A DNA stretch of 64,000 nt from Acinetobacter ursingii DSM 16037 = CIP 107286 (GCF_000368825.1 NZ_KB849715.1:1-64000), one strand, 5' to 3'. Shown: positions 18,523 to 27,495, numbered from the stretch's first letter. Made by a program: numbers and translations. Notes: generated from the letters alone by a model not told the origin.

Positions 18523-18968
18523 TGGCCATTCAGCGTTCAGGACGCTTTGAGCGTATCAAAAAACCATTAAAAAGTGATATGAATGTCGTGCCGTATATCG
18601 ATGTGATGCTCGTATTACTGGTGATTTTCATGGTAACAGCACCGATGATTACCAGTGGTATCAAAGTTGATTTACCGCAAGCGACCAATACCCCGATTGA
18701 AACCAAAGAACCCGCGATTGTCACATTAGGGCAAGACGGCAATATTTATCTGCAATATAAAGAACATAATAAAGAGCAGGTTTCTTTATCTCAGTTAAAA
18801 GAAATTTTAGGTGATGCACAAACTCAAGCAGATGATAGTAATCAAAAAATAACGGTATTGGTTAACGGTGAAAAAACCAGACCATATGGTGATGTGGTTT
18901 CTTTAATGTCAAGCTTGCAAGAAGCGGGTTTAACCCAAGTTGGTCTACTCACTGAGCCATTAAAGTAA
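18522..18968 (+). CDS. tolR: Tol-Pal system protein TolR
   Basis: TolR is the ExbD-like partner of TolQ. The 148-residue protein has a cytoplasmic tail, one transmembrane helix with the proton-path Asp (YIDVMLVLLVIFMVTAPM, about residues 26-43) and a periplasmic domain (GIKVDLPQA, ITVLVNGEKTRPYGDVVSLM). It overlaps tolQ by one base and is followed by tolA after three bases. Confidence 0.96.
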   Translation: MAIQRSGRFERIKKPLKSDMNVVPYIDVMLVLLVIFMVTAPMITSGIKVDLPQATNTPIETKEPAIVTLGQDGNIYLQYKEHNKEQVSLSQLKEILGDAQTQADDSNQKITVLVNGEKTRPYGDVVSLMSSLQEAGLTQVGLLTEPLK

Positions 18969-18971
18969 GTT

Positions 18972-20315
18972 ATGAAGAATTTTCAAAAGCCACCTTTTCA
19001 GGAAAAAGCAATTGCACTTGGTTTTACGCTTGGCGTACATGCCCTTGCGATTGTCGGCTTGCTTTATTTAGGTTTAAGTAAACCGCCTGAACCACCAAAA
19101 AAAATCACAACTGTGCTGGTCAATCCTGCGGATTTAGCGATTCCTGTTCAAGAAGCAGAAACCACCAGCACCCAAGTTGCTGAGCAAATTCAAACTACAC
19201 AAGAACCTGAAGTTACAGCACCTGTTATTCCGAGCAGTCCACCACCTACCCCTGCTTTAACCAAATCCACTGAAGCCATTGAAAAAGCCAAAGCGGAAGC
19301 AGCAGAAAAGGCGAAACAACAAGCCGACGCGAAAGCTGAAGCTGCTGCTAAAGCAAAACAGCAAGCTGACGTGAAAGCCAAAGCAGAGGCCGCGGCTAAA
19401 ACACAACAACAAGCGGATGCTAAAGCAGAAGCAGTGGAAAAGGCGAAACAACAGGCAGATGCCAAAGCTAAGGCAGAGGCCGCGGAAAAAGCGAAACAAC
19501 AGGCGAATGCTAAAGCTGATGCAGCAGCAAAGGCAAAACAACAAGCGGATGCCAAAGCTAAAGCTGATGCAGCAGCTAAAGCAAAACAACAGGCGGATGC
19601 TAAAGCTGATGCAGCAGCAAAAGCAAAACAACAAGCGGATGCCAAAGCTAAAGCAGATGCAGCAGCGAAAGCAAAACATGAAGTAGATGCAAAAGCTAAA
19701 GCCGATGCAGTAGCAAAAGCAAAACAACAAGCAGATGCAAAAGCTAAAGCCGATGCTGCGGCAAAAGCAAAACAACAAGCAGATGCAAAAGCTAAAGCCG
19801 ATGCAGCTGCAAAAGCAAAACAACAAGCAGATGCAAAAGCTAAAGCCGATGCAGCAGCAAAAGCAAAACATGAAGCAGATGCAAAAGCTAAAGCAGATGC
19901 GGCAGCAAAGGCAAAACATGAAGCAGATGCCAAAGCGAAAGCAGAAGCGGATGCTAAACGAAAAGCAGAAGCAGATGCGGAAGCAAAAGCCTCAGCTGCC
20001 AAGCAAGCCGCTGAAGAAGCGGCTCAGAAAAAAGCTGACGCTAAAAAAATTGCATCCACAGCAAAACGTGATTTTGAGCAGAAAATCTATCGCACTTGGG
20101 ATATTCCAATGGGATCATCGGGTAAAAAAGCAACTGCTCGTGTCACCTTAACCGATAGTGGTGCTGTTGCCTCCGTGATTGTAAATGCAAGTGATCCAGA
20201 TATGAAAGCGAGTGTAGAAGCTGCTGTTCGTTCAGCCGCACCTTATCCGATGCCTTCTGATGCAGATGCACGTCGTGAAGCAAGAACTTTCACATCAACA
20301 TTTACTGCTAAATAA
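18972..20315 (+). CDS. tolA: Cell envelope integrity protein TolA
   Basis: TolA links the TolQR motor to Pal and TolB across the periplasm. Of 447 residues, about 10-35 form the membrane anchor (ALGFTLGVHALAIVGLLYLG). Residues 36-95 are Pro/Thr-rich. About 96-350 form an Ala/Lys-rich helical stalk of about 14 tandem units. About 350-447 make up the globular domain III (AKRDFEQKIYRTWDIPMGS, ATARVTLTDSGAVASVIV, AVRSAAPYPMPSD). The long stalk is built from 14- and 16-residue repeats, so its length may vary between strains. Confidence 0.95.
   Translation: MKNFQKPPFQEKAIALGFTLGVHALAIVGLLYLGLSKPPEPPKKITTVLVNPADLAIPVQEAETTSTQVAEQIQTTQEPEVTAPVIPSSPPPTPALTKSTEAIEKAKAEAAEKAKQQADAKAEAAAKAKQQADVKAKAEAAAKTQQQADAKAEAVEKAKQQADAKAKAEAAEKAKQQANAKADAAAKAKQQADAKAKADAAAKAKQQADAKADAAAKAKQQADAKAKADAAAKAKHEVDAKAKADAVAKAKQQADAKAKADAAAKAKQQADAKAKADAAAKAKQQADAKAKADAAAKAKHEADAKAKADAAAKAKHEADAKAKAEADAKRKAEADAEAKASAAKQAAEEAAQKKADAKKIASTAKRDFEQKIYRTWDIPMGSSGKKATARVTLTDSGAVASVIVNASDPDMKASVEAAVRSAAPYPMPSDADARREARTFTSTFTAK
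19290..19960 (+). repeat. Tandem 42/48-bp coding repeats in tolA
   Basis: About 14 units of the type AKAKQQADAKAKADAA (16 residues, 48 bp) or AKAKQQADAKADAA (14 residues, 42 bp) follow one another. Late units replace KQQAD with KHEAD or KHEVD. The last units are the most alike at DNA level, as expected if repeat number changes by slippage or recombination. Confidence 0.85.
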
Positions 20316-20324
20316 TATTTTGGT

Positions 20325-20366
20325 CATAATTACATGGTTTAAATGGATTTTGACCCTGTAATTATG
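20325..20366. promoter_or_regulatory. Perfect 10-bp inverted repeat between tolA and tolB
   Basis: CATAATTACA (20325-20334) and TGTAATTATG (20357-20366) are exact reverse complements separated by 22 nt. There is no T-run, so it is not a normal terminator. It ends 24 bp before the tolB ATG and could be an operator or an mRNA hairpin that separates tolQRA from tolB-pal expression. Confidence 0.55.
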
Positions 20367-20389
20367 CTAAATACTTTTATTCCACAAAA

Positions 20390-21697
20390 ATGAGCCGCTC
20401 TCACAATACGACTATGGATATGAATCGCAAACATCTCTTATCAATCGCTATCATTACTGCACTGAGTTCAGCTTTTGTTCCCCAAGCATTTGCACAACTG
20501 CATCTTGAAATCGCCAAAGCACCAGAACAAGCCCCTAAAATTGCGATTGTTCCCTTTGCCAATGATCAATCCATTTATCCTATTGTTGAAAATGACCTAA
20601 ACCGTTCTGGTCGTTTTACCAGTGCATCAAACAATTTACCTGTTACAGGTGCAATTGATCAGATTCAGACAGATGCATGGCAAGCGGCGGGTATTCCTTA
20701 TGTTGTTGTGGGAAATATCAAACCTTCCGCCAATAATAGTTCTGAAGTGCATTATCAACTTTATGACGTACAAAAAAAGCAGTTTTTGCTGAATGAATTA
20801 TTAACCGTACCTAATTCCCGTGTGCGTCAAGCTGCTCATATGATCAGTGATGCCATTTATCAGGCATTAACAGGGATTCAGGGTGACTTTAGTGGTCGTA
20901 TTGCCTATGTTCTACGTAACCCCGCCACACCTGAACAGCGCTATACTTTACAAATCGCAGATACTGACGGCGAGCAGCCTAAAACTGTGTTGTCTTCGCG
21001 TGATCCAATCCTTTCGCCTGCATGGACACCTGACGCGAAAAAAATCGCGTATGTTTCGTTTGAAACAAAACGTCCCGCGATTTATTTACAAGATTTGGCA
21101 ACAGGTCAACGTGAAGTGTTGGCTCGCTTTAAAGGTTTAAATGGCGCGCCAAGTTTCTCACCTGATGGTAAGTCGATGTTGTTTACTGCATCTATGCATG
21201 GCAACCCAGAAGTCTATCAAATGAATCTGGAAACCCGTCAACTGCAACGGATGACCAATGACAGTGCGATTGATACCGAAGCTCGTTACGCGCCAGATGG
21301 AAAGTCTTTTATTTTTACTTCTGATCGCGGCGGTTCAGCACAAATTTATCGCTATAGTTTTGATGATGCTTCTGTTAACCGACTCACTTTCCGAGGTGCT
21401 TTCAATGCCCGTGGAACTTTAAGTGCAGATGGAAAAAATATTGCACTGGTACATCGCCCATCGGGTAGCAATTACAAAGTGGCCATTATGAATATTTCGA
21501 CGGGTATCGTAAATATTTTGACCCCAACCAGTTTAGATGAATCGCCAAGTTTTTCACCAAATGGCCAGATGGTGGTTTATGCCACTCGCGAAGGTAATCG
21601 TGGCCTACTCTCTGTGATGTCCACAGATGGTCGATTCCGCATGAATTTACCAAGTGAACAAGGCGAAGTTCGTGAACCTGCTTGGGCACCTAAATAA
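20390..21697 (+). CDS. tolB: Tol-Pal system beta-propeller protein TolB
   Basis: TolB is the periplasmic partner of Pal and TolA. The protein has a Sec signal (HLLSIAIITALSSAFVPQAFA), an N-terminal alpha/beta domain (KIAIVPFANDQSIYPIVEND) and a C-terminal six-bladed propeller of WD-like repeats with SPAWTPDAKKIAYVSF, APSFSPDGKSMLFTAS, EARYAPDGKSFIFTSD and SPSFSPNGQMVVYATR. The start is uncertain: in-frame ATGs lie at 20390, 20414 and 20420, none with a strong ribosome site. The later ones give a more standard signal peptide. Confidence 0.93.
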   Translation: MSRSHNTTMDMNRKHLLSIAIITALSSAFVPQAFAQLHLEIAKAPEQAPKIAIVPFANDQSIYPIVENDLNRSGRFTSASNNLPVTGAIDQIQTDAWQAAGIPYVVVGNIKPSANNSSEVHYQLYDVQKKQFLLNELLTVPNSRVRQAAHMISDAIYQALTGIQGDFSGRIAYVLRNPATPEQRYTLQIADTDGEQPKTVLSSRDPILSPAWTPDAKKIAYVSFETKRPAIYLQDLATGQREVLARFKGLNGAPSFSPDGKSMLFTASMHGNPEVYQMNLETRQLQRMTNDSAIDTEARYAPDGKSFIFTSDRGGSAQIYRYSFDDASVNRLTFRGAFNARGTLSADGKNIALVHRPSGSNYKVAIMNISTGIVNILTPTSLDESPSFSPNGQMVVYATREGNRGLLSVMSTDGRFRMNLPSEQGEVREPAWAPK

Positions 21698-21759
21698 ATT
21701 GGTCGCCTAAATGACGATGAAGCACTTATATTTTTTAACTGAATTAGATGGAGATCACA

Positions 21760-22329
21760 ATGAAAGCCGTTAAACTATTCGTTTTACCCGTACTCGCAAC
21801 TGCTGTCATTATGACAGGCTGTGCAAGCCGTAAACCTGCTGCTGAAATTCAAGCAGGAAATAATCCAAATAGTGCTGGCACAGTCAATACATCTGGGTTG
21901 AGTGACGATGCTGCATTAAATGCACAAAACCTAACAGGTGCATCATCAAAAGGTGTGACTGCTGCAAATCGTGCTGCACTTGCAAAACGTGTGGTTCACT
22001 TTGATTATGACAGCAGTGACTTATCTTCTGAAGATTATCAAACGCTACAAGCGCATGCTCAGTTTTTAATGGCAAATGCAAATTCACGTGTCGCGCTCAC
22101 TGGACATACCGATGAACGTGGTACACGTGAATACAACATGGCTTTAGGTGAACGTCGTGCTAAAGCCGTTCAAAGCTTTTTGATTACCAATGGTGTCAAT
22201 CCGCAACAATTAGAAGCGGTGAGTTATGGTAAAGAAATGCCTGTAAATGCAGGGCATGATGAAGCAGCGTGGAAAGAAAACCGCCGTGTAGAAATTAACT
22301 ACGAAGCTGTTCCACCCCTATTGAAATAA
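21760..22329 (+). CDS. pal: Peptidoglycan-associated lipoprotein Pal
   Basis: Pal is an outer-membrane lipoprotein that binds meso-diaminopimelate in peptidoglycan and is repositioned by Tol. The 189-residue protein has lipobox IMTGC (Cys21), a Ser/Ala/Asn linker, and a C-terminal OmpA-like domain with [41 protein letters not shown] and NRRVEINY. I start at the ATG at 21760, with GGAG seven bases upstream. The ATG at 21748 lies before that ribosome site. Last gene of the cluster, followed by a terminator. Confidence 0.96.
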   Translation: MKAVKLFVLPVLATAVIMTGCASRKPAAEIQAGNNPNSAGTVNTSGLSDDAALNAQNLTGASSKGVTAANRAALAKRVVHFDYDSSDLSSEDYQTLQAHAQFLMANANSRVALTGHTDERGTREYNMALGERRAKAVQSFLITNGVNPQQLEAVSYGKEMPVNAGHDEAAWKENRRVEINYEAVPPLLK

Positions 22330-22346
22330 TGATTCTTTAGATCATC

Positions 22347-22384
22347 AAAATCGCTTAAAGTCTCAGACTCTAAGCGATTTTTTA
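22347..22384 (+). terminator. Terminator of the tol-pal operon
   Basis: AAAATCGCTTA (22347-22357) pairs with TAAGCGATTTT (22371-22381), followed by T residues. The symmetric flanks may also serve the small minus-strand gene that ends at 22387. Confidence 0.88.
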
Positions 22385-22386
22385 AT

Positions 22387-22578
22387 TTAGGGACTTTGTT
22401 GTTCCTGCTCTGTTTTAGGCGGATGCATGGATTCAATCAAATCGTGTTTATTAAACTCTTTGTATTCAGGTTTCGCCTCATACCCTTTCCACGCTTCATC
22501 TACAGACTCTTTTGAAATTTCGTCGAGATTAATCGGTTCATTTGGGGTTGGCATCGCACCGAAGGTTTTGGTCGTCAT
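22387..22578 (-). CDS. Small conserved-looking protein of unknown function (63 aa)
   Basis: The frame starting MTTKTFGAMPTPNEPI has GGAG seven bases upstream of the ATG at 22578. The open frame extends 28 codons further upstream, but that part looks non-coding. The product is acidic and hydrophilic (DEISKESVDEAWKGYEAKP, HDLIESMHPPKTEQEQQ), with no signal peptide, membrane helix or Cys. I do not recognise it. It lies convergent to pal and divergent from fbp. Confidence 0.6.
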   Translation of the reverse strand: MTTKTFGAMPTPNEPINLDEISKESVDEAWKGYEAKPEYKEFNKHDLIESMHPPKTEQEQQSP

Positions 22579-22763
22579 GCCTCGTCTCCTCTCATACTTA
22601 TACTGACTTTTCACATCCTTATTATTATTCAACATAACACGTTGCTGTACACTTGCAAGCATAAAATCGCAACAAATAAAGTCATATAATTTTTCTTTTA
22701 GGTCGATCTCATCTACACTATAGCCATTTCTAAACGACCCTTTTCATTTTGGAGTTTTCCTGT

Positions 22764-23735
22764 ATGTCAAACCTGAATTTGACGCAATATTTACAACAAC
22801 AATCAGGCCATTTGACACCTGAACTTGCTCAAGTGATTGAAACCATTGCCGCTACTTGTAATACCATTGATCAGGCATTACAAAAAGGTGCTTTAGCAGG
22901 CATTCTGGGGAGTGCAGAAAATGAAAACGTTCAAGGTGAAACCCAGAAAAAACTGGATGTGATCTCAAATGATTATTTAATTGATGCATTAAAAGTTCAC
23001 CCACATGTCGGTGGTTTGGCATCTGAAGAACTCGATGATTTCACACCAGCTCAAGCAAACGGTAAATATTTGGTGTTATTTGATCCACTTGATGGTTCTA
23101 GCAACATTGATATCAATATGTGTGTCGGTACAATCTTTTCAATTTTACCTGCCAAAAATGCAGTCACTCAAGCGGCTGATTTCATGCAAGCTGGAACTGA
23201 ACAAGTTGCAGCAGGTTATGTTTTGTATGGCCCATCTACGATGTTGGCTTTAACTGTTGGCAATGGTGTTGCATTCTTTACTTATGATCCAGAAAGTCAG
23301 CAATTTATTCTGACGGCTGATCAAGTCAAAGTCAGTGAAGAGACACAAGAATTTGCAATCAATGCTTCTAACCAGCGTCATTGGGAGCAGCCTGTAAAAC
23401 GTTATATTGATGAACTTCTTGCAGGAAAAACCTCAGTTCGTGCAAAAGACTTCAATATGCGCTGGGTCGCATGTATGGTGGGTGATATTCATCGTATTTT
23501 ATGTCGTGGCGGTATTTTCCTTTATCCTTATGATTTAAAGGATCCAAAGAAAGCAGGACGTTTACGTTTAATGTATGAAGCCAACCCGATGAGCATGCTG
23601 ATCGAACAGGCTGGTGGCGCATCTACGACAGGCCGTGTCCGTATTTTAGAGATTCAGCCCACTGAATTACATCAACGTGTCCCTGTGATCATTGGCTCTA
23701 AACAAGAAGTTGAGCTGGTAACCAGTTACCATTAA
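22764..23735 (+). CDS. fbp: Class 1 fructose-1,6-bisphosphatase
   Basis: FBPase catalyses the committed step of gluconeogenesis, which matters in an organism that grows mainly on acids. The 323-residue protein shows metal-binding Glu and Asp residues in [10 protein letters not shown] and [15 protein letters not shown], and the substrate loop around [37 protein letters not shown] is the N-terminal conserved block. The ATG at 22764 is preferred (GGAG nine bases upstream) over one at 22749. Confidence 0.95.
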   Translation: MSNLNLTQYLQQQSGHLTPELAQVIETIAATCNTIDQALQKGALAGILGSAENENVQGETQKKLDVISNDYLIDALKVHPHVGGLASEELDDFTPAQANGKYLVLFDPLDGSSNIDINMCVGTIFSILPAKNAVTQAADFMQAGTEQVAAGYVLYGPSTMLALTVGNGVAFFTYDPESQQFILTADQVKVSEETQEFAINASNQRHWEQPVKRYIDELLAGKTSVRAKDFNMRWVACMVGDIHRILCRGGIFLYPYDLKDPKKAGRLRLMYEANPMSMLIEQAGGASTTGRVRILEIQPTELHQRVPVIIGSKQEVELVTSYH

Positions 23736-23785
23736 TTATTTTTTATAGCGATGATGCTTCACCGCATCATCGTGGATTTTCTTTT

Positions 23786-24562
23786 ATGGCTATTATTTTT
23801 CTTGAATCAAAAGACAACGCTAAAATTAAGCATTTGCGCAGTCTCATTGAGCAACAAGCCTACCGAAAAAAACAACGTCAAACGGTGCTTGAGGGAACTC
23901 ATCTGTGCCTGTCATGGTTGCAGGAAAAAGGCAAACTTGTCTCGCTTTTTACTACTGAAGCTGCTTTAGAGCATTCAGATTTACAAGCGATTATTGAACA
24001 ATATAATGGCGCTGTTTTTGTCATTAGTGAAACTTTGTACAAAGACATTAGTACATTGGGCACCAGTTTAGCTTGTCTCGCGGTGATAGATTTACCGCAA
24101 AGTAGCACAGCACTGGATTTTCAGGCAGATACGCTTATTTTGGAAAATATTCAGGATCCAGGTAATGTAGGTACTCTTTTACGCTCCGCTGCTGCTGCCA
24201 ATATCAAACAAGTTATTTGTACTAAAGGCTCTGCATCGCTTTGGTCACCTCGCGTACTCCGTGCAGGTATGGGTGCGCATTTTAGTTTACATACCTTTGA
24301 AAATATTGAACTTGAAAGCTTACTAGATCAATTTAACATCCCAGTATTTGTTACCAGTTCACATCGTTCAAATAGTTTATACGAACAAAATTTAACTAAG
24401 CCTTGCGTCTGGATTTTAGGTAACGAAGGTCAAGGGGCCTCTGATTATGCCCTCGGCCATGCGCAAGCAGTCGCGATTCCACAGCCTGGCGGACAGGAAT
24501 CTCTTAATGTCGCAATTGCAGGCTCAATTTGCTTTTTTGAAATGGTTCGACAACGTCTTTAA
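23786..24562 (+). CDS. TrmH/SpoU-family RNA 2'-O-methyltransferase
   Basis: A SPOUT-class methyltransferase of 258 residues. An N-terminal substrate-binding domain (LESKDNAKIKHLRSL, VLEGTHLCLSW) precedes the knotted catalytic domain with motif 1 DPGNVGTLLRSAAAAN, motif 2 WILGNEGQG and motif 3 PQPGGQESLNVAIAGSI. It should methylate ribose 2'-OH in rRNA or tRNA; the exact site is not predictable. It starts 50 bp after fbp and may be read from the same transcript. Confidence 0.88.
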   Translation: MAIIFLESKDNAKIKHLRSLIEQQAYRKKQRQTVLEGTHLCLSWLQEKGKLVSLFTTEAALEHSDLQAIIEQYNGAVFVISETLYKDISTLGTSLACLAVIDLPQSSTALDFQADTLILENIQDPGNVGTLLRSAAAANIKQVICTKGSASLWSPRVLRAGMGAHFSLHTFENIELESLLDQFNIPVFVTSSHRSNSLYEQNLTKPCVWILGNEGQGASDYALGHAQAVAIPQPGGQESLNVAIAGSICFFEMVRQRL

Positions 24563-24710
24563 ATCGTTAATTTATATTAAAGCGGCTCAATCATTTGAAA
24601 AAAATCATTTAAACTTAAATCTGTCAAAATAACATCTTATATTGTCAACCTATTCTTTCTTTTCTGCGTTATATAGTAGGTAACTGTAAAAAAGGAAGAA
24701 TGGGGATCGA

Positions 24711-25355
24711 ATGACAGGATTTTCCATTTCTATGGACTTAGCGCCAAAGCAGTCTGGATCAGAAGTTGATAGTGTTCATGTGAATACGGCTGAACATCGC
24801 CTAAAACATTTTATGAATGAAGTCACAGGACGCGCGCTGGTCATGATGGAAAGTGCAACACAGGGGCAACAAGGTATAGCGATGGATTTGGTACAGGAAG
24901 CTTTTATTTCTTTACACAAATCTTATGCCGATAAAACTCTTGATGAATGGTATCCCCTGTTCTATACGATTTTAAATAACAAATTACAGGACTGGCGACG
25001 TAAAGAAGCGCGCCGATCTAATCCTTTTTCTTTTTTTAAAAAGGTGAGTCTTGATAGTGATAATGATGAAGTCATTGAGGTTGTTGATGAAACAACACTG
25101 AATCCTTCAGATTTTTTAAGTCAGGAAGTCACCATTGAAGAAATTCAAGAAGCCATTGCAGAACTTCCGCTACGTCAGCAGCAAGCATTTATGTTACGTG
25201 CGTGGGAAGGCTTTGATACACAAACCACTGCACAGATCATGAATTGTAGCGAAGGCAGTGTAAAAACGCATTATCATCGCGCTATTCAAGGGCTTCGTAC
25301 TGCTTTAGCTCATTTAAATCCATCTTTGGGAGGTTCATCAGATGAATCGAGATGA
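24711..25355 (+). CDS. ECF (RpoE-like) RNA polymerase sigma factor
   Basis: A group IV sigma factor of 214 residues. Region 2 includes MDLVQEAFISLHKSYADKTL and FYTILNNKLQDWRRKEARR (promoter -10 recognition). Region 4 is LPLRQQQAFMLRAWEGFDTQ with the helix-turn-helix TTAQIMNCSEGSVKTHYHRA. The ATG at 24711 has GGGGAT upstream. It overlaps the next gene, which encodes a single-helix membrane protein, and a third gene overlaps that one. The arrangement suggests sigma factor plus membrane anti-sigma. The activating signal is unknown. Confidence 0.87.
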   Translation: MTGFSISMDLAPKQSGSEVDSVHVNTAEHRLKHFMNEVTGRALVMMESATQGQQGIAMDLVQEAFISLHKSYADKTLDEWYPLFYTILNNKLQDWRRKEARRSNPFSFFKKVSLDSDNDEVIEVVDETTLNPSDFLSQEVTIEEIQEAIAELPLRQQQAFMLRAWEGFDTQTTAQIMNCSEGSVKTHYHRAIQGLRTALAHLNPSLGGSSDESR

Positions 25356-25662
25356 TTTTACCAAGCAGGTAACGTCCAAGCTTGATGGACTTGCACGTCA
25401 CCATAAGCATAAACCTCAGGTCATCGCCAACGTTTTGGATACGATTAAGCGGGAACCACGATCTTTTTATCATATCTGGAAAATGTCTGGCTTTGCTCTC
25501 GCTGCGGCGATTACAGGATTTGTCATTTTACCTGCTAGCTTTGATACGTCGGATCAATCACAAAATCAGGTGATGGCAAGTCCAAAACTTTCACCACAAA
25601 TGGTGGAAGATTTGGAAATGCTGAGTGTTTTAGGTGAGGATAAAGTTCCACATGGTAGCTAA
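25342..25662 (+). CDS. Putative anti-sigma / DUF3619-like single-helix membrane protein
   Basis: A protein of 106 residues: an N-terminal cytoplasmic part (MNRDDFTKQVTSKLDGLA), one transmembrane helix at about 47-66 (KMSGFALAAAITGFVILPA) and a short periplasmic tail. It overlaps the sigma gene by 14 bp and the following gene by 11 bp. Size, topology and linkage fit an anti-sigma factor or the DUF3619 family often found beside ECF sigma and DUF3106 genes. I cannot see a clear zinc or ZAS motif, so the role is inferred from context. Confidence 0.6.
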   Translation: MNRDDFTKQVTSKLDGLARHHKHKPQVIANVLDTIKREPRSFYHIWKMSGFALAAAITGFVILPASFDTSDQSQNQVMASPKLSPQMVEDLEMLSVLGEDKVPHGS

Positions 25663-26050
25663 AAAAATAGCGCTGGCACTCTGTGCGCTTAGTTTTTTAC
25701 AAACCAGTTTTGCTGGTTTTGAACGCTTTTGGATATTTTCAAAAAGTGCAGATACCAAAGTCAATGAAACGTGGAATACCTTATCCGAAAATGAACAACG
25801 TGCATTGATCAAACGTTATGAGTCTTTAAAAGATGAACCCAAAGATCAATCTGTTGATTTACAGCAAAGAATGGATTGGTTTACTCAATTGCCTGAGCAA
25901 GAAAAGCAAAAAATGCGTGACGCATGGCAAAAGATGAGCACTCAGGAAAGAAATGATTTGCGTAAACGTATGCAAAAGGCCCCTTTAGAGGAGCGTGCTG
26001 CAATACGTGAAGAATACATAGAAAAATATTTGACGCCCCAATCTCACTGA
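25652..26050 (+). CDS. DUF3106-like secreted protein
   Basis: A protein of 132 residues with a Sec-type signal (KKIALALCALSFLQTSFAGF). The mature part is highly charged and helical, with heptad-like repeats of the form Leu-x-x-Glu-x-x-Arg: WNTLSENEQRALIKRYESL, WFTQLPEQEKQKMRDAWQKM, MSTQERNDLRKRMQKAP, LEERAAIREEYIEKYL. This repeat pattern fits DUF3106. I use the ATG at 25652; an in-frame GTG at 25634 is also possible. A periplasmic partner for the sigma/anti-sigma pair is plausible but unproven. Confidence 0.68.
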   Translation: MVAKKIALALCALSFLQTSFAGFERFWIFSKSADTKVNETWNTLSENEQRALIKRYESLKDEPKDQSVDLQQRMDWFTQLPEQEKQKMRDAWQKMSTQERNDLRKRMQKAPLEERAAIREEYIEKYLTPQSH

Positions 26051-26052
26051 TC

Positions 26053-26084
26053 AAAAAGCCAGTCGTTAAAGACTGGTTTTTTAT
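26053..26084 (+). terminator. Terminator after the sigma-factor cluster
   Basis: AAAAAGCCAGTC (26053-26064) and GACTGGTTTTT (26071-26081) form a stem with a six-base loop and T-tail. It lies between two converging genes and is symmetric enough to act both ways. Confidence 0.88.
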
Positions 26085-26087
26085 TGA

Positions 26088-27344
26088 CTAAACTTGATTA
26101 CCACGTAGTGAATGATAATAAATCTGATTACGACCCAATTTTTTTGCACGATATAAGGCTTGATCCGCATACGAGAGTAGTTCTTGTTGATCAATATTGG
26201 CTTCACCCCGATATACTGTTATTCCTAAACTAATCGTGATTTGCTTCGAAACTAGCGATTTTTCATGATGAATTTCAAGCCGTTCAATCGAACGATAAAT
26301 ATTCGATGCAACTGCATAAGCCCCTTGTGCATCGGTTTCAGGTAATAACACCACAAATTCTTCGCCCCCATAGCGAGCCACGAAGTCCATGTGCCGAATC
26401 GAATTTTTTATGGCTTTTGCCAGACTGGCTATGACATGATCACCCATCTGATGCCCATAAAAATCATTATAATTTTTAAAAAAATCGATATCGATAAACA
26501 AAATTCCTAAAGAGCTGTTATCCCTTCGGGTCTGTAAATAGAACACATCTAACATTTCATCGAAAGTTCGTCGGTTAGAAAGTTGGGTTAATCCATCATG
26601 CTGACTCAGATGTAAAAATTCAGAGGCATGAATGCGCTGAATATTTTCATTAATTTCAGAAAGCTTTGCATTTAAAAACAACATTCTTTCTTTAGATACC
26701 AACATTGAACTAATGGCAAAACCTAATAAACAACTCCCGATTAAAGCGCGCGTTAAAATCACCAGATGAAAATCAATATTAAAAACTGTAAGCCACGTCA
26801 ACGTAATCAATGCAGATAGCATTCCGACCATTAACATATGTATAGGTTTTAGCCCACTCAGAATAAAACCCAACATATATATAAATGAGATCAATAACAT
26901 CGCCTGATTTTTAAGTGCCTCGCTCTGTACAGTCATCATCAGAATTGATGTGACAACAATTGCCCAAAGCACGATCGTATAGGCTGCCTGATAAAAATAT
27001 GGCCTTAATGATGAAATTTTGGCAAAAGCGACATAAACCAATAAACATACCGCCCCATTGATCACGCTTAAAAGACATCGAACAAAATCTGAAATAAAAT
27101 ATTGTTTCTCGATGACCATATAATCACCAGGAACCGTCAATAACATAAAAATAATATAGGTGACGAGACCGCTCCAAAAAAATTGAATAGTATTTAGCCG
27201 TGTACGCTCAATATGCATATTCCAGAACTGCTTTTCCAATACCCTTGGTAAAGCCCGATTGGTCTGTTTTTCACGTACATGTGAAAGCTGTTCAACTTCT
27301 TCTTTTCTTTTATGAAGCTCGTCAAGGTTGTATTTATAATCCAT
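26088..27344 (-). CDS. Membrane diguanylate cyclase (GGDEF protein)
   Basis: This enzyme should make cyclic di-GMP from two GTP. About six hydrophobic helices lie between residues 40 and 200 (for example ALIGSCLLGFAISSMLV), and the GGDEF domain follows from about residue 240 (LTQLSNRRTFDEML). The active-site motif is intact as GGEEF near residue 326. An RHMD sequence five residues before it fits the RxxD inhibitory I-site. No EAL domain is present. The ATG at 27344 is chosen for AGGG five bases upstream; a GTG at 27389 would add 15 residues. Confidence 0.9.
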   Translation of the reverse strand: MDYKYNLDELHKRKEEVEQLSHVREKQTNRALPRVLEKQFWNMHIERTRLNTIQFFWSGLVTYIIFMLLTVPGDYMVIEKQYFISDFVRCLLSVINGAVCLLVYVAFAKISSLRPYFYQAAYTIVLWAIVVTSILMMTVQSEALKNQAMLLISFIYMLGFILSGLKPIHMLMVGMLSALITLTWLTVFNIDFHLVILTRALIGSCLLGFAISSMLVSKERMLFLNAKLSEINENIQRIHASEFLHLSQHDGLTQLSNRRTFDEMLDVFYLQTRRDNSSLGILFIDIDFFKNYNDFYGHQMGDHVIASLAKAIKNSIRHMDFVARYGGEEFVVLLPETDAQGAYAVASNIYRSIERLEIHHEKSLVSKQITISLGITVYRGEANIDQQELLSYADQALYRAKKLGRNQIYYHSLRGNQV

Positions 27345-27495
27345 TACACCCTGCAAGAAATCATCCTTATTTGAATAAAAATAATACACTTAACATGACT
27401 TTTATCAACCTGATTTCGCTTTTTATCCATAAAACTGTTTACCATTTTGAGCATATATGGATTATCATCTGTTTTATTTTTCAGTTTGAATCGCC

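Noticed and set aside
19190..20002. A 270-codon open frame antisense to tolA, rich in Ala, Phe and Ser
   Set aside because: It is the mirror of the GCA/AAA-rich repeat codons of tolA. It has no ribosome site, and the composition is that of a reverse-strand artefact.
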